Shown here one piece after another: positions 46,301-57,419 of a stretch of DNA of 64,000 nucleotides (positions are counted from its first letter, which is position 1; every line of letters begins with the position of its first letter). The DNA is from Liolophura sinensis (Eukaryota; Mollusca; Polyplacophora; Chitonida; Chitonidae). The stretch is taken from assembly GCF_032854445.1 (NCBI RefSeq), contig NC_088302.1:13263338-13327337 (forward strand). Direction: 5' to 3'. The position numbers and the translations under genes were made by a program. The notes beneath the pieces were generated by a model. That model ran no database searches. It saw nothing but the letters and a program-made list of their open reading frames with translations, and was not told the origin of the DNA.

Positions 46301-49300
46301 AGTTACTGGTGAACAGTATTGAAACAACTGTGAACAGATCAGTTACTGGTGAACAGTATTGAAACAACTGTGAACAGATATGTTACTGGTTAACAGATAT
46401 TATGTATAGTGTCCTGTTTAGTTTGCTTTTTGCTCTTCATAGTGGAAGGAACAAGAGGAGAACTGTCCACCAGAGTTCTATGTGCCACCTAACACAGCGG
46501 TTCTCACTGTGAGGATTTACCAGCCCTTCACTGAACCCCTGAAGAAAAAATCCACAGTAAGTGATTAGATTCAACATGCCAAGGCCAGGGGAAAAAAATG
46601 AAGGTTCTGATGAAAAAATGAACGCAGTCTTCAGGAGATATTGTAACTGTACATAAAGGAATATTCTAAAATGCAACTTATAAGCGATGCTTTCTGAGAG
46701 CTTTAAGTCTGTGAATGAAATTTGTGTGAAAACTAATTTGTTTATTCATATTTTTGTTCAATTTTTTTTTTGATTTGAATACATCTTGATTAGTTCGGGC
46801 ACCCAAAAGTTTTGTGGAAATGAAATGACTGAATATGGCTCTGGCAGTGAACGTTGTACATGTATAGAATCGATATTGATTAGCTGAATAGGTAGAGCTA
46901 TACAAACACTTGACCGCTTCGGCGGTATAATGGTTAGAGCGTCCGCCTCGAAGTCAGTAAACCCAGGATCAATCCTGGGCTGGGTGATACCAAGGATTTT
47001 AAAAATGCTACTTGTTGCTTCCTGACTTGGTGCTCTCTGACTTGGTGCTCAGCACTGAGAGATTAGAGCAAAGAAACATGACTGGTTGGCTCGGTGTTAG
47101 TATGGGTGGGGTGTGATGTCTGGTGTTTTCAACATGATACTTCAGTGGCAGCAGCACTTTGGCCGCATGGGCTCACCCTGCCACAAGGAGACACAGTTTG
47201 TGTACATACATGTAACGGCTCTTCGTCATCATATGACTGAAAAAAAGTACAATGTTAAACCCCAGGCATTCATTCATTAATTCATTCTATACACAGATTT
47301 CATATTGCTTTGTGATAATATACCTAAATTCCTCAAACTTTTTGCATATGGAAGAACAAATTTCAGTGTAATTTTTGCACCTTTTTGATTTGAATGTTAG
47401 GGACAAAACAACAGTGGTTGTGTGGATTAATTTTAAAGCATCATAAAAGTATAGTTTGTCATTCTGCACAGAGTGCCTTGAATAAGAACCTTGCAAACAC
47501 ATGAAAAGGTTGGAATGTTACAGTAACCACAGTTCTAAGTGCAAAAGTATGCTATTTTTTATGTGACAGTTTATTATTGATTCAGCAATTTTATTTTACT
47601 GTAGCTTTAATTCAGCATCCACCTTCAGTTCTGCATCCCTTCAACTAGTTTCAGCCGATTTCCATACTTGACATGCCTTATGTGTAGTCTTTTTCTAAGA
47701 TGGAGCAGGTCTTCCATGGTGTGCAAATCTGTATCACACATGTAAGAAAGTTTATCAGTAACTTACCAAAGCTCAGTGGTTTTCTCTGGGCTTTCAGGTT
47801 TTCTCCACCCATAAAACTGACTTCCATTTGATAACACAGGTGAAAATTTTTGGGTATGCTTTTAAACAGAATGAAATAATTTAGGTAAATCAGTAATAAT
47901 CAAGCTAATTGGTCACTAGATGAACACAGCCTTCACATACATGTAATCGTTGTTTGTCCTCACATCTACTTATTGAATACCATTCCTGTTTAGTGTGGTC
48001 AGAAGTATCTGTTTGTCAATTCTTCAGCTGATTGTAGACCACATCTACCAGGTGTTGAGCTGCCAGACACTGACAGACTTGAGGGATAAGATACGGTGTG
48101 TTTCAGACCTCATGGTAGAAGGAGAATTCAGTGTTAATCCCGACCTACCCTCTGATGTCTGTGCAAAGGTAGGCATCTCAAGCAGAAGTGCCATATGATG
48201 TCTGTGTAAAGGTAGGTAACTCTGGCAGACCTACTCCCTAATGTCCTTGTGAAGATAAGCATCTCAAGCAGAAGTAACTTCTGATTTCTGTGCAAAGGTA
48301 GGTAACTCAAGCAGACCTACCCTCTGATGTCTGTGCAAAAGTAAATATATCTAGCTGACCTACCCTCTCACCTCTGTACAAAGGTAAGTAACTTAAGCAG
48401 AGACTTTTCTTTGTCGGTTTTGTGATTTACTTGTTTCAGTATAAGCTGTTATAAACAAGGTAATATAAACAATACTGATTTGGGTTTTATGATTTGGGTT
48501 TATTAAAGACCAGTGAGTAAATGGATTCTTTTAGCTGAGGACTTCCATGTTTTTTGAACAAGATGGTTCAGTTGTTAAGTGCTCGACTCTCAATGGCTGA
48601 CATGCAAAACGCGAGTTGACTCCCAGCCTTAGGCAGGGAGTTTCTAGATTACCCTGCTTAAATGTATTGTCTCGTGATAAGTGATCAGGAAAAGTTTACA
48701 GACAAGTCTGTGCGTTCCTTTGTGGGAAAGTTTGTCAGTAACTTGGCAAAGGTCGGTGGTTTTAAACCAGGCACTCCGCTTCCCTCCACCCATCAATATG
48801 GCCATCAACAAATAAGTGAAAAAGTCTTGCGTTTGTCTTTGAACAACAACCAAATAAGTATCGTGTTTATGCAGATTACAGTGCAGTTTATGCAGATTAC
48901 AGTGCAGTTTATGCAGATTACAGTGCAGTTTATGCAGATTACAGTTTATGCTGATTACAGTGCAGTTTATGCAGATTACAGTGCAGTTTATGCAGATTAA
49001 AGTGCCAAAAATACTGATTAGTTATACACAGGGATCACTAGTACTGTCTTCCTTTGCGGTTGGGATCAAGTGTTGAATAAAAATGGTGGACTTTTGAATA
49101 TTTTTAATTTCACCATCACATACATTTCTTGCCAAATGGTCAAAGTAATCTAGCGAATAAATACAATTTCTGCATATTGTAGTAAGATTCTTTTCTTTAT
49201 TTCAGGAAATATACAAATCTGGATTTTTCTTTATAGAAGATAAATTTTACAATGACATGAGGGACCCTGATTGTAGAGATTACAGCAGGTGAGTATCAGT

Positions 49301-52300
49301 GACAGTGATCTATCTATCCATGCATGGTACATTTCTGGGAGGTCAACTACTTGCCTAGCTTGCTAGTGCAGCACAGTGACTGCAGCACAGTGACTTACTG
49401 TTGCGGTGGCTGTGAGATCAGATCATTCTATGCTGACTTTATTTCTTTATGTATGAGGTAATGTCTTCCAGAAACTTGCAGATGGTCATGGGTTTCTGAC
49501 GGGCTCCTCCCACCATAAGGCTGGCCACTGTCATATAAGTGAAATATTCTTGAGTATGGCATATAACTCTAATCAAATAAATAAAGTGATTCAGATTCAT
49601 TCTGTGGGTAAAGTTAACATTGTAGGTGATACAGGGCAAGAACTTTTTTATGTTTTGTTCTTTTTGGAAGGAGGTAGTGAGGGTTTTAGGGCTTGGGGTA
49701 TAGACCAATTGTTCACACCAAGTTTCTTTATGTGTTCAGAATCAAAGGTCTGTTTATATCTGATTTCATGTTTTAACATTGATTTCATTAACAAGTTTCT
49801 TCATTTTTGAGACAAGTGCTGTAGTTTTCCGAGAGCAGGTTTTGGGAATAACTGTAAATGACCTGAAATTTTGTCAGTTTTGCTAAGTGGCTTATTTTGT
49901 CTGAGAGTCAGATAGATGTTTTAACGTTTGTTTGAAATTTCCTACAAGAAAATGTGAGTTTCAGGACCAAAAGTAATATTTTATGACATTTATTTGTCTC
50001 TAAAAAAATGGTCTGTTTTGGTTTAGTTTAGTTCATTTTGTAATATTAGACAGTGTGTCATGAACATGTGGCATAAACTTTACTTGTGTACTTCTAATTA
50101 ATGTGACTTATAAGTTAAACATGCAATTTGGACAAAAAAATTGCTTTCCTGGAGGATCTTACAAAGGAAAAATTGGCCATTGTGACCTAGAAGATTAGCA
50201 TGCTAACACAGCACAGTGACCCAGGAGCCTCTCACCAAGGCAGTCACTGTTAGTTCAAGTCCAGCTCATGCTGTCTTCCTCTGTGGTCATATGTGGGAAG
50301 GTGTGCTAGCAACCTGCGAATGGTCGTGGGTTTCCTCTGGGCTCTGTCCGGTTTCCACCCACCATAATGTTGGCAGCCATCCTATATCATACTCAAGTGA
50401 AATATTCTTGAGTACGGCATAAAACACCAATCAGATGAATAAATAAATAAATAAATAATGTGTTAGGTATTGTAATGCCAAAACACAATTTCCTTTCTTA
50501 CAAGGGTTATCATGGACTGGGCAGCCACCAAACCACGAGGCATGGGCCCACTTGAGTCTGTGGTGATGGAGAATGTAAAGTTTGATGACCTGTGTATTCG
50601 TTTGGGACATCCTTACCTGTACATGCACCAGGGCAACTGTGAACACCTGATAGTCTTCAGTGACATCAGGTAAGTGTGGTACATGCACCAGGGCAACTGT
50701 GAACACCTGATAGTCTTCAGTGACATCAGGTAAGTGTGGTACATGCACCAGGGCAACTGTGAACATCTGATAGTCTTCAGTGACATCAGGTAAGTGGGGT
50801 ACATGCACCAGGGCAACTGTGAACACCTGATAGTCTTCATTGATATCAGGTAAGTGTGGTGCATGCACCAGGGCAACTGTAAACATCTGATAGTCTTCAT
50901 TGACATCAGGACATCATGGACATCTTTTTCCTATTAATGTTGTTTTTGACAGAATGCTGCGACCAGATGATATCCGGGATATCCATTAATGTTTGGTACC
51001 TCCATCTACAGGATACTGCCACAAAATGATATCTTTGTCCCTACATCATCCGGTATTCTCGATTGCCATTGGCTAATCAGGCGGTTGAAAATATTGAAAT
51101 ACACTTGTCAGAGGTGCGGAGCATGTCCACACGGGTTCTATGAAATTTAAACCCTGCGCAGTTGCCTGGGCAGTCTGACTGAATATTTTCTTTGTGACGT
51201 TTAATTTGTAGCCTGCAATTTGCAAGCAGATAATATCCTGGATATCCATTAATGTCTATTGTTACAGGATGATATACTCACGGATATCCATTAATGCCTA
51301 TTGTTACAGGATGATGTACCCATGGATATCCATAAATGCCTGTTGTTAAAGGATGATGTACCCATGGATATCCATTAATGTTTATTGTTACTCTACAGAA
51401 TGCTGCAACCAGATGATATCCTGGATATCCGAGAGTATCCATTGATGACAATGAGGAGGACAAAACAGCGAACATTCTGTAAAGTTTGCCTGAACACTGC
51501 CTCCAGGTAATGTGGATATGTTACCCTTTGTTCTGTTCAGAGACCTCTTTTCGATGTTACTTACAAGGAGCATAGTATGTTACGAGTTCCTAAAACAATT
51601 TTAAACTTATCTCTTCTAAGGTGGCTTACAGTTATTGGCTTGGTAATAACAAAAATATGATATAAGTATATTAAAATAAGTATATTAAAACATGGTATCA
51701 CAAATGAGATCAATCAGGAAAAACGTTTTTTTTGGCCAAGTTTGGTCTTGATTAGCACATAAAGAGGATTTCTGTCAAGTTGGGAAGACAATCATGATGG
51801 AATGTGTGCAGTGTAAGATCAGTTGTCAGCCAGTTGTATATGTGTGTGATTGGTCATATTTATTTAAACCCCTCGAACCCCCCAACCCCAACCCCAACCC
51901 CACCCCTCTTCACAAACAGACTATTAATTGAAAAATATTTTTCTTCATTTTCTTTTAATTAAGTAAATATATTGATATATTAGTAAATAAATATGTATCA
52001 GAAAAGCTGTGATATGTCTGAAGTAGTGCTGGGCATTAAGCCCTAATCATTCATTCAAACCGTGGTATAACTGACTGTGTCATTACTTTAATCTGTCTTA
52101 TGTCAGCTCACCCGTAAAATATACAAAATAAAATAATATTAACTGACCAATTCAAATCATCCACAAATGACGTCTGATACATGTCTTACCTGTCACAGGT
52201 GGGTAACCCTGAATGATGAGCTAGCCCCGGAGAACCCCTGCTACTTCTGTGATCCGTGTTTCCGCTCCCTCCATTATGATGAGGACGGGAAGAAAGTCTG

Positions 52301-52346
52301 CAAGTTTGAAGCCTATAAATATTTTGACAGCCATGTTGTATTATGA
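43357..52346 (+). CDS. SNAPC3: snRNA-activating protein complex subunit 3 (SNAP50)
   Basis: Nine exons: 43357-43556, 44967-45062, 45668-45764, 46443-46556, 48028-48168, 49206-49288, 50505-50669, 51399-51506, 52199-52346. Phases match throughout and give 383 residues (human 411). Diagnostic stretches: [15 protein letters not shown] with [44 protein letters not shown] and [15 protein letters not shown]. The C-terminal zinc-finger-like region is [28 protein letters not shown] and LHYDEDG. The subunit belongs to SNAPc, which binds the proximal sequence element of snRNA genes for RNA polymerases II and III. The N-terminal exon ([25 protein letters not shown]) is diverged but aligns with the human N-terminus. 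ATG 43357 is chosen because the frame upstream has only a TTG. Several introns carry tandem repeats that include splice sites. Confidence 0.96.
44044..44287 (+). mobile_element. MetaSINE-like SINE, full length, diverged
   Basis: Head GGGGGCTCCGTGGCCTGGTG, core shortened (TTTTACTCCCTCTGTAATGC), tail CAATCAGTTAAATAAAA. SNAPC3 intron 1. Confidence 0.83.
44655..44792 (-). mobile_element. MetaSINE-like SINE, 3' fragment
   Basis: Tail and core only, minus strand, ending GAAACCCATGACCATCTGC on the plus strand. SNAPC3 intron 1, about 170 bp before exon 2. Confidence 0.8.
45083..45280. repeat. 24-bp tandem repeat in SNAPC3 intron 2
   Basis: The unit TGAGTATCATATTGTATCAT plus TTGTA is repeated about eight times, starting just 20 bp after the exon 2 donor. 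Confidence 0.9.
46055..46390. repeat. 40-bp tandem repeat in SNAPC3 intron 3
   Basis: The unit GAACAGTATTGAAACAACTG plus TGAACAGATCAGTTACTGGT is 40 bp with about eight copies and few differences, so it is recent. Older, looser relatives occur from about 45780. It ends 50 bp before exon 4. Confidence 0.93.
46916..47287 (+). mobile_element. SINE, family with CATTCATTCATT tail, nearly full length
   Basis: The head GGCGGTATAATGGTTAGAGC has a good pol III A-box and CCAGGATCAATCCTGG a B-box. The body carries GCAGCAGCACTTTGGCCGC and the 3' part CATCATATGACTGAAAAAA. It is the complete version of the family seen at 30310. Confidence 0.85.
47735..47882 (+). mobile_element. SINE fragment (TTTCTCCACCCATAAAACTG family)
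   Basis: The 3' half only: CAGTAACTTACCAAAGCTCA, TTTCTCCACCCATAAAACTG and a degraded tail. Same family as 48560-48858 and 54225-54375. Confidence 0.65.
48130..48400 (+). repeat. Tandem copies of the SNAPC3 exon 5 / intron 5 junction
   Basis: The end of exon 5 plus the donor (GACCTACCCTCTGATGTCTG, then TGCAAAGGTAGG) recurs five to six times downstream in units of about 42-58 bp. Copies near 48212, 48299 and 48384 keep a usable GT donor (the last is the strong GTAAGTA); others have decayed, such as GAAGATAAG. Confidence 0.88.
48560..48858 (+). mobile_element. SINE with tRNA-like head, nearly full length
   Basis: A-box-like TGGTTCAGTTGTTAAGTGCT and B-box-like GCGAGTTGACTCCC, then GTCAGTAACTTGGCAAAGGT and CTTCCCTCCACCCATCAATA, ending in CAACAACCAAATAA. 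SNAPC3 intron 5. Confidence 0.75.
48870..49000. repeat. 21-bp tandem repeat in SNAPC3 intron 5
   Basis: The unit TGCAGATTACAGTGCAGTTT plus A appears about six times, nearly identical, with one shortened copy. Confidence 0.92.
49345..49586 (+). mobile_element. MetaSINE-like SINE, diverged
   Basis: Head damaged (with a short duplication of CAGCACAGTGACT), core with deletion, tail CTAATCAAATAAATAAA. SNAPC3 intron 6. Confidence 0.8.
50178..50459 (+). mobile_element. MetaSINE-like SINE, nearly full length
   Basis: From GATTAGCATGCTAACACAGC to a (AATA)n tail, with B-box-like TAGTTCAAGTCC and intact core. It inserted 45 bp before the exon 7 acceptor of SNAPC3. Confidence 0.87.
50619..50912 (+). 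repeat. 60-bp tandem copies of the SNAPC3 exon 7 / intron 7 junction
   Basis: The last 51 bp of exon 7 plus the first 9 bp of intron 7 are present five times (starts at 50619, 50679, 50739, 50799, 50859), nearly identical. The first four units end in the donor GTAAGTG (50670, 50730, 50790, 50850); the fifth has lost it. Reading through the first donor meets TAA at once, so use of a later donor would truncate the protein before its zinc-finger region. Confidence 0.95.
50943..51398 (+). repeat. Partial copies of the SNAPC3 exon 8 start
   Basis: At 50951 an acceptor followed by ATGCTGCGACCAGATGATAT copies the real exon 8 start at 51399. A weaker copy begins near 51010. From 51220 to 51390 units of about 55 bp, with GATGATGTACCCATGGATAT and TTATTGTTACAGG-like acceptors, repeat up to the true exon. 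The copied piece runs into TAA within 14 codons. Confidence 0.85.
51866..51908 (-). repeat. G-quadruplex-capable (GGGGTT)n-like run in SNAPC3 intron 8
   Basis: The plus strand has CCCCAACCCCAACCCCACCC, so the minus strand (template for SNAPC3) has four or more runs of four guanines with TT spacers. This resembles ciliate rather than animal telomere repeats and is probably coincidental. Confidence 0.7.
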
Positions 52347-52427
52347 AAAAAAAAGTTTCTAATATGTGATGACTGAATTACAACTTTTGTCCCAATTGTG
52401 GCAGATTTGTTTGGGCATTTACGTGGG

Positions 52428-52619
52428 TCATGTCCAGCTCGTGCTGGCTTCCTCTTCGGCCATACATGGAAGGCCTGGCACCAACCTGCCGATGGTTGTG
52501 GGTCTCCACCAGGTTCTGCCTGCTTTCCTCCCACCATATTTCTTCCGCCATCGTATAAGTGAAATGTTTTGGAGTGCAGCGTATAACACCAATCAAATAA
52601 ATCAAATAAATCAAATCAA
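52428..52619 (+). mobile_element. MetaSINE-like SINE in the SNAPC3 3' flank
   Basis: Body, core (TTTCCTCCCACCATATTTCT) and tail AAATAAATCAAATAAATCAAA (quoted in part). It starts 82 bp past the stop and supplies several AATAAA hexamers on the SNAPC3 sense strand. A further AATAAA is at 52774-52779. Confidence 0.82.
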
Positions 52620-54039
52620 ATCTACATAGGTTGTAAGATCATTTTCAACATTATCTAGGGCTGCTTCAAACAATGTCAGTACTGAATGAAGTCAGAATCT
52701 GAAATATGATTTTAGAGCTTATGTTTGGGGTCCAGTAATTAAAAACTTGTCCGCCTCATTAATCTTAACTGAAAATAAATGTGTCAAAATTTCAACTTCA
52801 GGGACTGATAACTAAGCATTATGAAGAGATTTTAGGTTTTGGATTAAGTAAGAAATGGCTTTGTGTAATCAGCCCAAGGTCGTAAATCCTTTTCACAGAG
52901 GGAGCAAGTTGTAACTCCATGAGTACCCTAATTGTTCTAATTTTTGGGACATATATTGGTGGTGTGAAAACACAAAGTAACAATTCTCTCTGAGGTTTTG
53001 TGGAAAAGAGAAGAGGTGTATATTGTTCATTAGATGGAGCAACCATGTTAGAAAATAGCAACTGTATACATGGTACAGTTACATGAGTCAAAAATTACAA
53101 GAATTAGGTTACGTTGTGAGACTTCTATAGTGGTGCAAGTTCAATCCCATGTCTAGGACAAGGAGTTCGTGGATTCCCACGCTCTCACTCTTACCTTTGT
53201 GTATGTTTTGTGCTCATCGAAGAACGCTTGTTTTCGTCCATTGAGGCGTGCAGTTGGGTTCATCAGTAACATGTCAAAGATTGGTTCACTTCATGAACGT
53301 CACTTTCTGATTTCCTCCACATATAACAGTAACCACCAAGTGTGAGTAATAAAACACTGGAGAGCGACAATTGATAACAATCAGTCAGTCAGTTGATCCA
53401 CCTCTTTGTAGCAGGTTGGTTGCGACGCCCACATGTTTATAATGCTTTAGTGTTATCTGACTGGAATGCTTTTGATTTTCCCATGACTGGTTTATAGAGA
53501 AAAATTTGATCTCTAAATGAATGAAGGTTAAATCTAAGAATTACCTTCCCTTTTTCGAATGAAAAAAAAGAGTCGATATGTTTGGATCATTGGATCTGTG
53601 TAAAAAGAAGCGCCTCTGCGTATAGACGAGGGGCCATATTTGTCAAGCGTCTTTGGAAGACAGGTATAAAATTCAAATACAGCCACATATTGTGTGACAA
53701 CGTAAATTATGAGAAAGATATTGTAAAACAAATTTCAGCTGAAATAACAGAAAGAAACAAACTTTAATAATTGATTTTTTGACTAAAATCTAAGATTTCT
53801 TCATGAATTCCGGGGCCCGGAACTCTCCGTGTCTGGTGGCTGGTGACTAAGTATTACGTATTTCATGGCAACGCATGCCAGAGAAATAAATGTATGTTGT
53901 CATGGTAACTGTAGTTATTGTCCGGCCTAATACAGGGAATTTGTAGATTCCACCGCTCTCTGCTTATGAGGGGCTTGGTGACAATAAGCGATCGGCAACG
54001 ATCGTGTGGCCCTTTGAGCTAACCACTTGTCTTCACCAG

Positions 54040-54204
54040 TTTTTCCTCCCGGCGTAAGTGGGAAGGTTCGCAACCTGCAGATGGTCGTGGGTTTCCTCCG
54101 GGCCCTGTCCGGTTTCCTCCCACCATAATGCTGGCCGCCGTTGTATAAGTGAAATATTCTTGAGGACGGCGTAAAACACCAATCAAATAAATAAATAAAT
54201 AAAT
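54040..54204 (+). mobile_element. MetaSINE-like SINE, 3' half, little diverged
   Basis: CTGCAGATGGTCGTGGGTTT through TATTCTTGAGGACGGCG and an (AATA)n tail. The head is replaced by unrelated sequence. Confidence 0.85.
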
Positions 54205-54224
54205 CCACGAATATGGTGTGCATA

Positions 54225-54375
54225 TCCGCACGTCACAAGGGAAAACATTTGTCAGTAACATGCCGAAGGTTGGTGGCTTACGCCGTGTACTCCTGTTTCC
54301 CCCACGTATAAAACTGACCGCCATCGTAGATGTGAAAAATTCGCCAGTGTGGCGTTAAGCAACAATCTGCTAAGT
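54225..54375 (+). mobile_element. SINE fragment (CCCACGTATAAAACTGACCG family)
   Basis: TCAGTAACATGCCGAAGGTT to GTGTGGCGTTAAGCAACAAT. The A-box end is missing. It directly follows the MetaSINE copy. Confidence 0.65.
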
Positions 54376-57300
54376 AAATGTTACTATCAGCTAGGCCAGG
54401 CTTTGCTTTATTGTGGAACAAAGCCCTGAGCTGACAGCTTCCTTCCAAGTACATGCGGAATAAGTGCCTGGAGATTACATTGTTTGGCACACGGATTTGA
54501 TAGGCAGTGATGAAATCCTTTTGAATGGCATTAACGTTGATCAGATGAATGTGGGATCGTAAAGTAGTTTTCGCCACTGTATGATGCTCAAAGATCTAAT
54601 GACGATAATATGTGTTTGTCTCTGCTGAATCGGACTAAAGGACATCTGTGAAAGAGATGCTGAACAGGAGGTACGAGTAAACTATGTGCTGCTTTAAATA
54701 TAGTGTATTAAAGTGACAGTGGTTTTCCAAGACCCGGAGACTTGGTATAATGCGCCCTTGTGACCATAAAGCGGAGGATTCGAGGAAAAAATATATTTTG
54801 TTCCTCTCTTATTTCCATTCAAGAGGGTTCGGTCAAAGAAATTAAAACCAGCTGACCACTTTTGTGAAGTTGACATCAACGCAGTCCGCATCGTTCATCC
54901 TCTCTTTGGATGATACAGAGTACCATTAAAACCAAAATAATATGTACGTTTCTAAACGTTTTCAGGGTCTAAAATACACATAACGGCTGCCCAGGTGGTA
55001 ATATGTAATCAGTTTCACCACATAATTCATCCGTGCCTCTTAAGGTAGGAGCTATATATACCCCACTAACTTAAAGGATGAATGGTTCTCTCTGATTCAA
55101 CCACCATGGATACCTGGTACAATGCGCTCTTCTGACCATGAAACGAGGAGTCTTTAAGGACCAAATAAATTTTGTTCATCTCGCATTTCATTCATTGTAA
55201 AACCAGAACATTAAACGGAGAATGCTCTTGATCGTGTACCAGGAAGTTAATGAACGAGAGAGCAGATTGGCGTGCTAAATACACAAGAGTTGATTGATTC
55301 TTGTCAGTGGTTTATGGGAAGCTCGTTGAAGGGTGGATCGGGTGTTATAACGCGTCTGTCTCAGTCGATATATCGCCGTGGTTTAATTTAACGACCTTGA
55401 TTTCCGCTGGCGTCGTAAGATGGAGCGGATCTTCATTTGTCCATCGATATTACATTGTTAAGGACCCAGCATGGGCGAAGAATGTGTGCGCAGTTTGGTG
55501 TCACTGATTTTAACACAATGCATCATCGTTTCGTTTTTTACCTAGGCCTACAATGGCAAATCCGTTAAGATGTATGGTCCACGCTATATCCTCTCGTCTT
55601 CATCACGGTTTATACGGCTTTAAGGGTAAATCAGCCCGTGGGTAAAAGATGAATTGTTTTTGACAAAGTATCATCTTTCTTGGACGGTAACTGGTTCGGA
55701 AATGTGTTTTTTGTCGGTTGAGAGATGTTGCCAGAAGTAGCTATATCATTCACAAACTTCATAATTTTCGATTTGGCTTAACGAGTTCAGTAAACTCAGA
55801 GGGATTTGTAAGCGGAGTTTTGACGTTATCTAATGGTAAATTACATATGCTGCTTTTACGGAAAACAATACAGTTAAAATCAACAAAAAAATGTGATTGT
55901 AAATAACTGGCCCTCAGTGGTGTAGTGTATTCTTAAATCGACCTGGAGCACAACCCCTCGAAAAGTATGAGGCCAAGCCTCGTTCTGTTCACGTCCAGAG
56001 GTTTGTCAGATATATACGTATAGTAAGTTGTTGTCGCTGGCTTCGTATTTTACCTACTTTCAGTCATTCACAAATCCAAGAGAATCTGTCATCATAAAGT
56101 AATAGATGGAAAGAAGACCAATCTATTTCATGATAATCGGCAAACCTTCAACAGTATTGATTGAGATTGTTTGAATGCGTGTTTTTCATTGACAGAACGG
56201 AAAGGTCTGCTGTCATTGGCTACTGGGTGAGCCAATGAAGTAAGAGTTCAGCCCGTATGTTTGTACGCATTTACACTTTAATGACACCTTTTGTTTATTT
56301 TTCGTGATTATTGCTGTAGTTTTAGACGCCTCGGCCGTGAGCGGCCGATTTTAAAAAAAATTACTGTGGATTTCGAACTTTAACAGATGTTCTTTTAACT
56401 GGTTTTAAAGCAATAGACGGATCCCAGATGCCCGCTGTCCAGCCACCCCTTCTCATGATAATGTTACTTTTCAAGCCACAAAACAGTTTGGACAAAGATG
56501 AGACATATGTAACCACCTAGCGTGTGGGATATTACTACTTTGAACCTGCTGTCCACAATCTTAATTATGACTGGTTAAATGCGTGTCCTCGAAAAGGCCA
56601 ATTATATTAATGGCTACCGCGTGAGCCAGTGAAGTATGAGCTCAGACCGTATACATTTTCGTAACTATTACCTGGGTTGTAAACGCCTCAACCATGGCCT
56701 GTCAGATTAAGTTAGACACTCGCTTACGAAAATTTAAAAGTCAGGTTCGGTCTCATTGCGGCAAATGAACAGGTTATCGGCACCTATGAGTGTTAAATGT
56801 GTTAGATGGAAACATATTGTCCGAATACAGTAAGCCAGATGTGGCTGTGTTATAATCCCAGGTAGTTTTTTCCCTTGGCCTATTTTTTACATGGTGTAGA
56901 GCATTCTTTAGGTTATTGCTGAAATGAACTTTTCAGCCGGCACCCCCGTTTCTTTGTTCATGGTACTCTGTCCGCCCTAGTATAAGTGAACATTTTTGAG
57001 TATGGCGATCACCACTAATAAAAAATATCATTTGACAAGCTGTTTTTAACATGTTGGATCATGGCGGTTCAAATGCAGGATATCGTGCTATTCACGAGGA
57101 CGTGACTTCAGATTGTTTTATAGGCGGTACCATGCAGATGGCTAGGTTACATGTTAGGGTGACCGTCTCAACGACGTCAGTATGATCCTATCATAGCATG
57201 GTACAGAGTACCATTAAAACCAAACTGATATGTGCTTTTGTTTCCTTAAGTTTCTCAGTACATCAGTGGACAGAATAAAGGCTGCGCAGGTTATATTTGT

Positions 57301-57419
57301 AGTTAGCTACACCACGGACTTATTCATAACTATATGTATACGTCACTACTTTAAAGGCTGGTTGGGGACCTTGTGTCGGAGTGTTTAGCGTGGTAGAGCA
57401 AAGCACTACGGTTCCTGTA

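Larger units (their letters stand above)
46557..48027 (+). other. SNAPC3: SNAPC3 intron 4 with two SINEs
   Basis: No coding signal. Two short SINE pieces account for about a third of it; the rest is AT-rich. Confidence 0.5.
52620..54600. other. Intergenic region, SINE relics, no gene
   Basis: Contains a diverged SINE-like stretch (about 53100-53395, with GGTTCAAT-type B-box remains and a CAGTCAGTCAG tail) and the two SINEs listed next. The remaining sequence shows no coding signal. Confidence 0.5.

Noticed and set aside
46916-46990. Possible tRNA gene (good A-box and B-box)
   Set aside because: No cloverleaf with a paired acceptor stem is evident, and the sequence continues into a SINE body shared with 30310-30637.
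50431-50912. Antisense frames of 151 and 97 codons with repeating peptides
   Set aside because: They run through the 60-bp SNAPC3 junction array and a SINE; the sense strand encodes conserved SNAPC3 residues.
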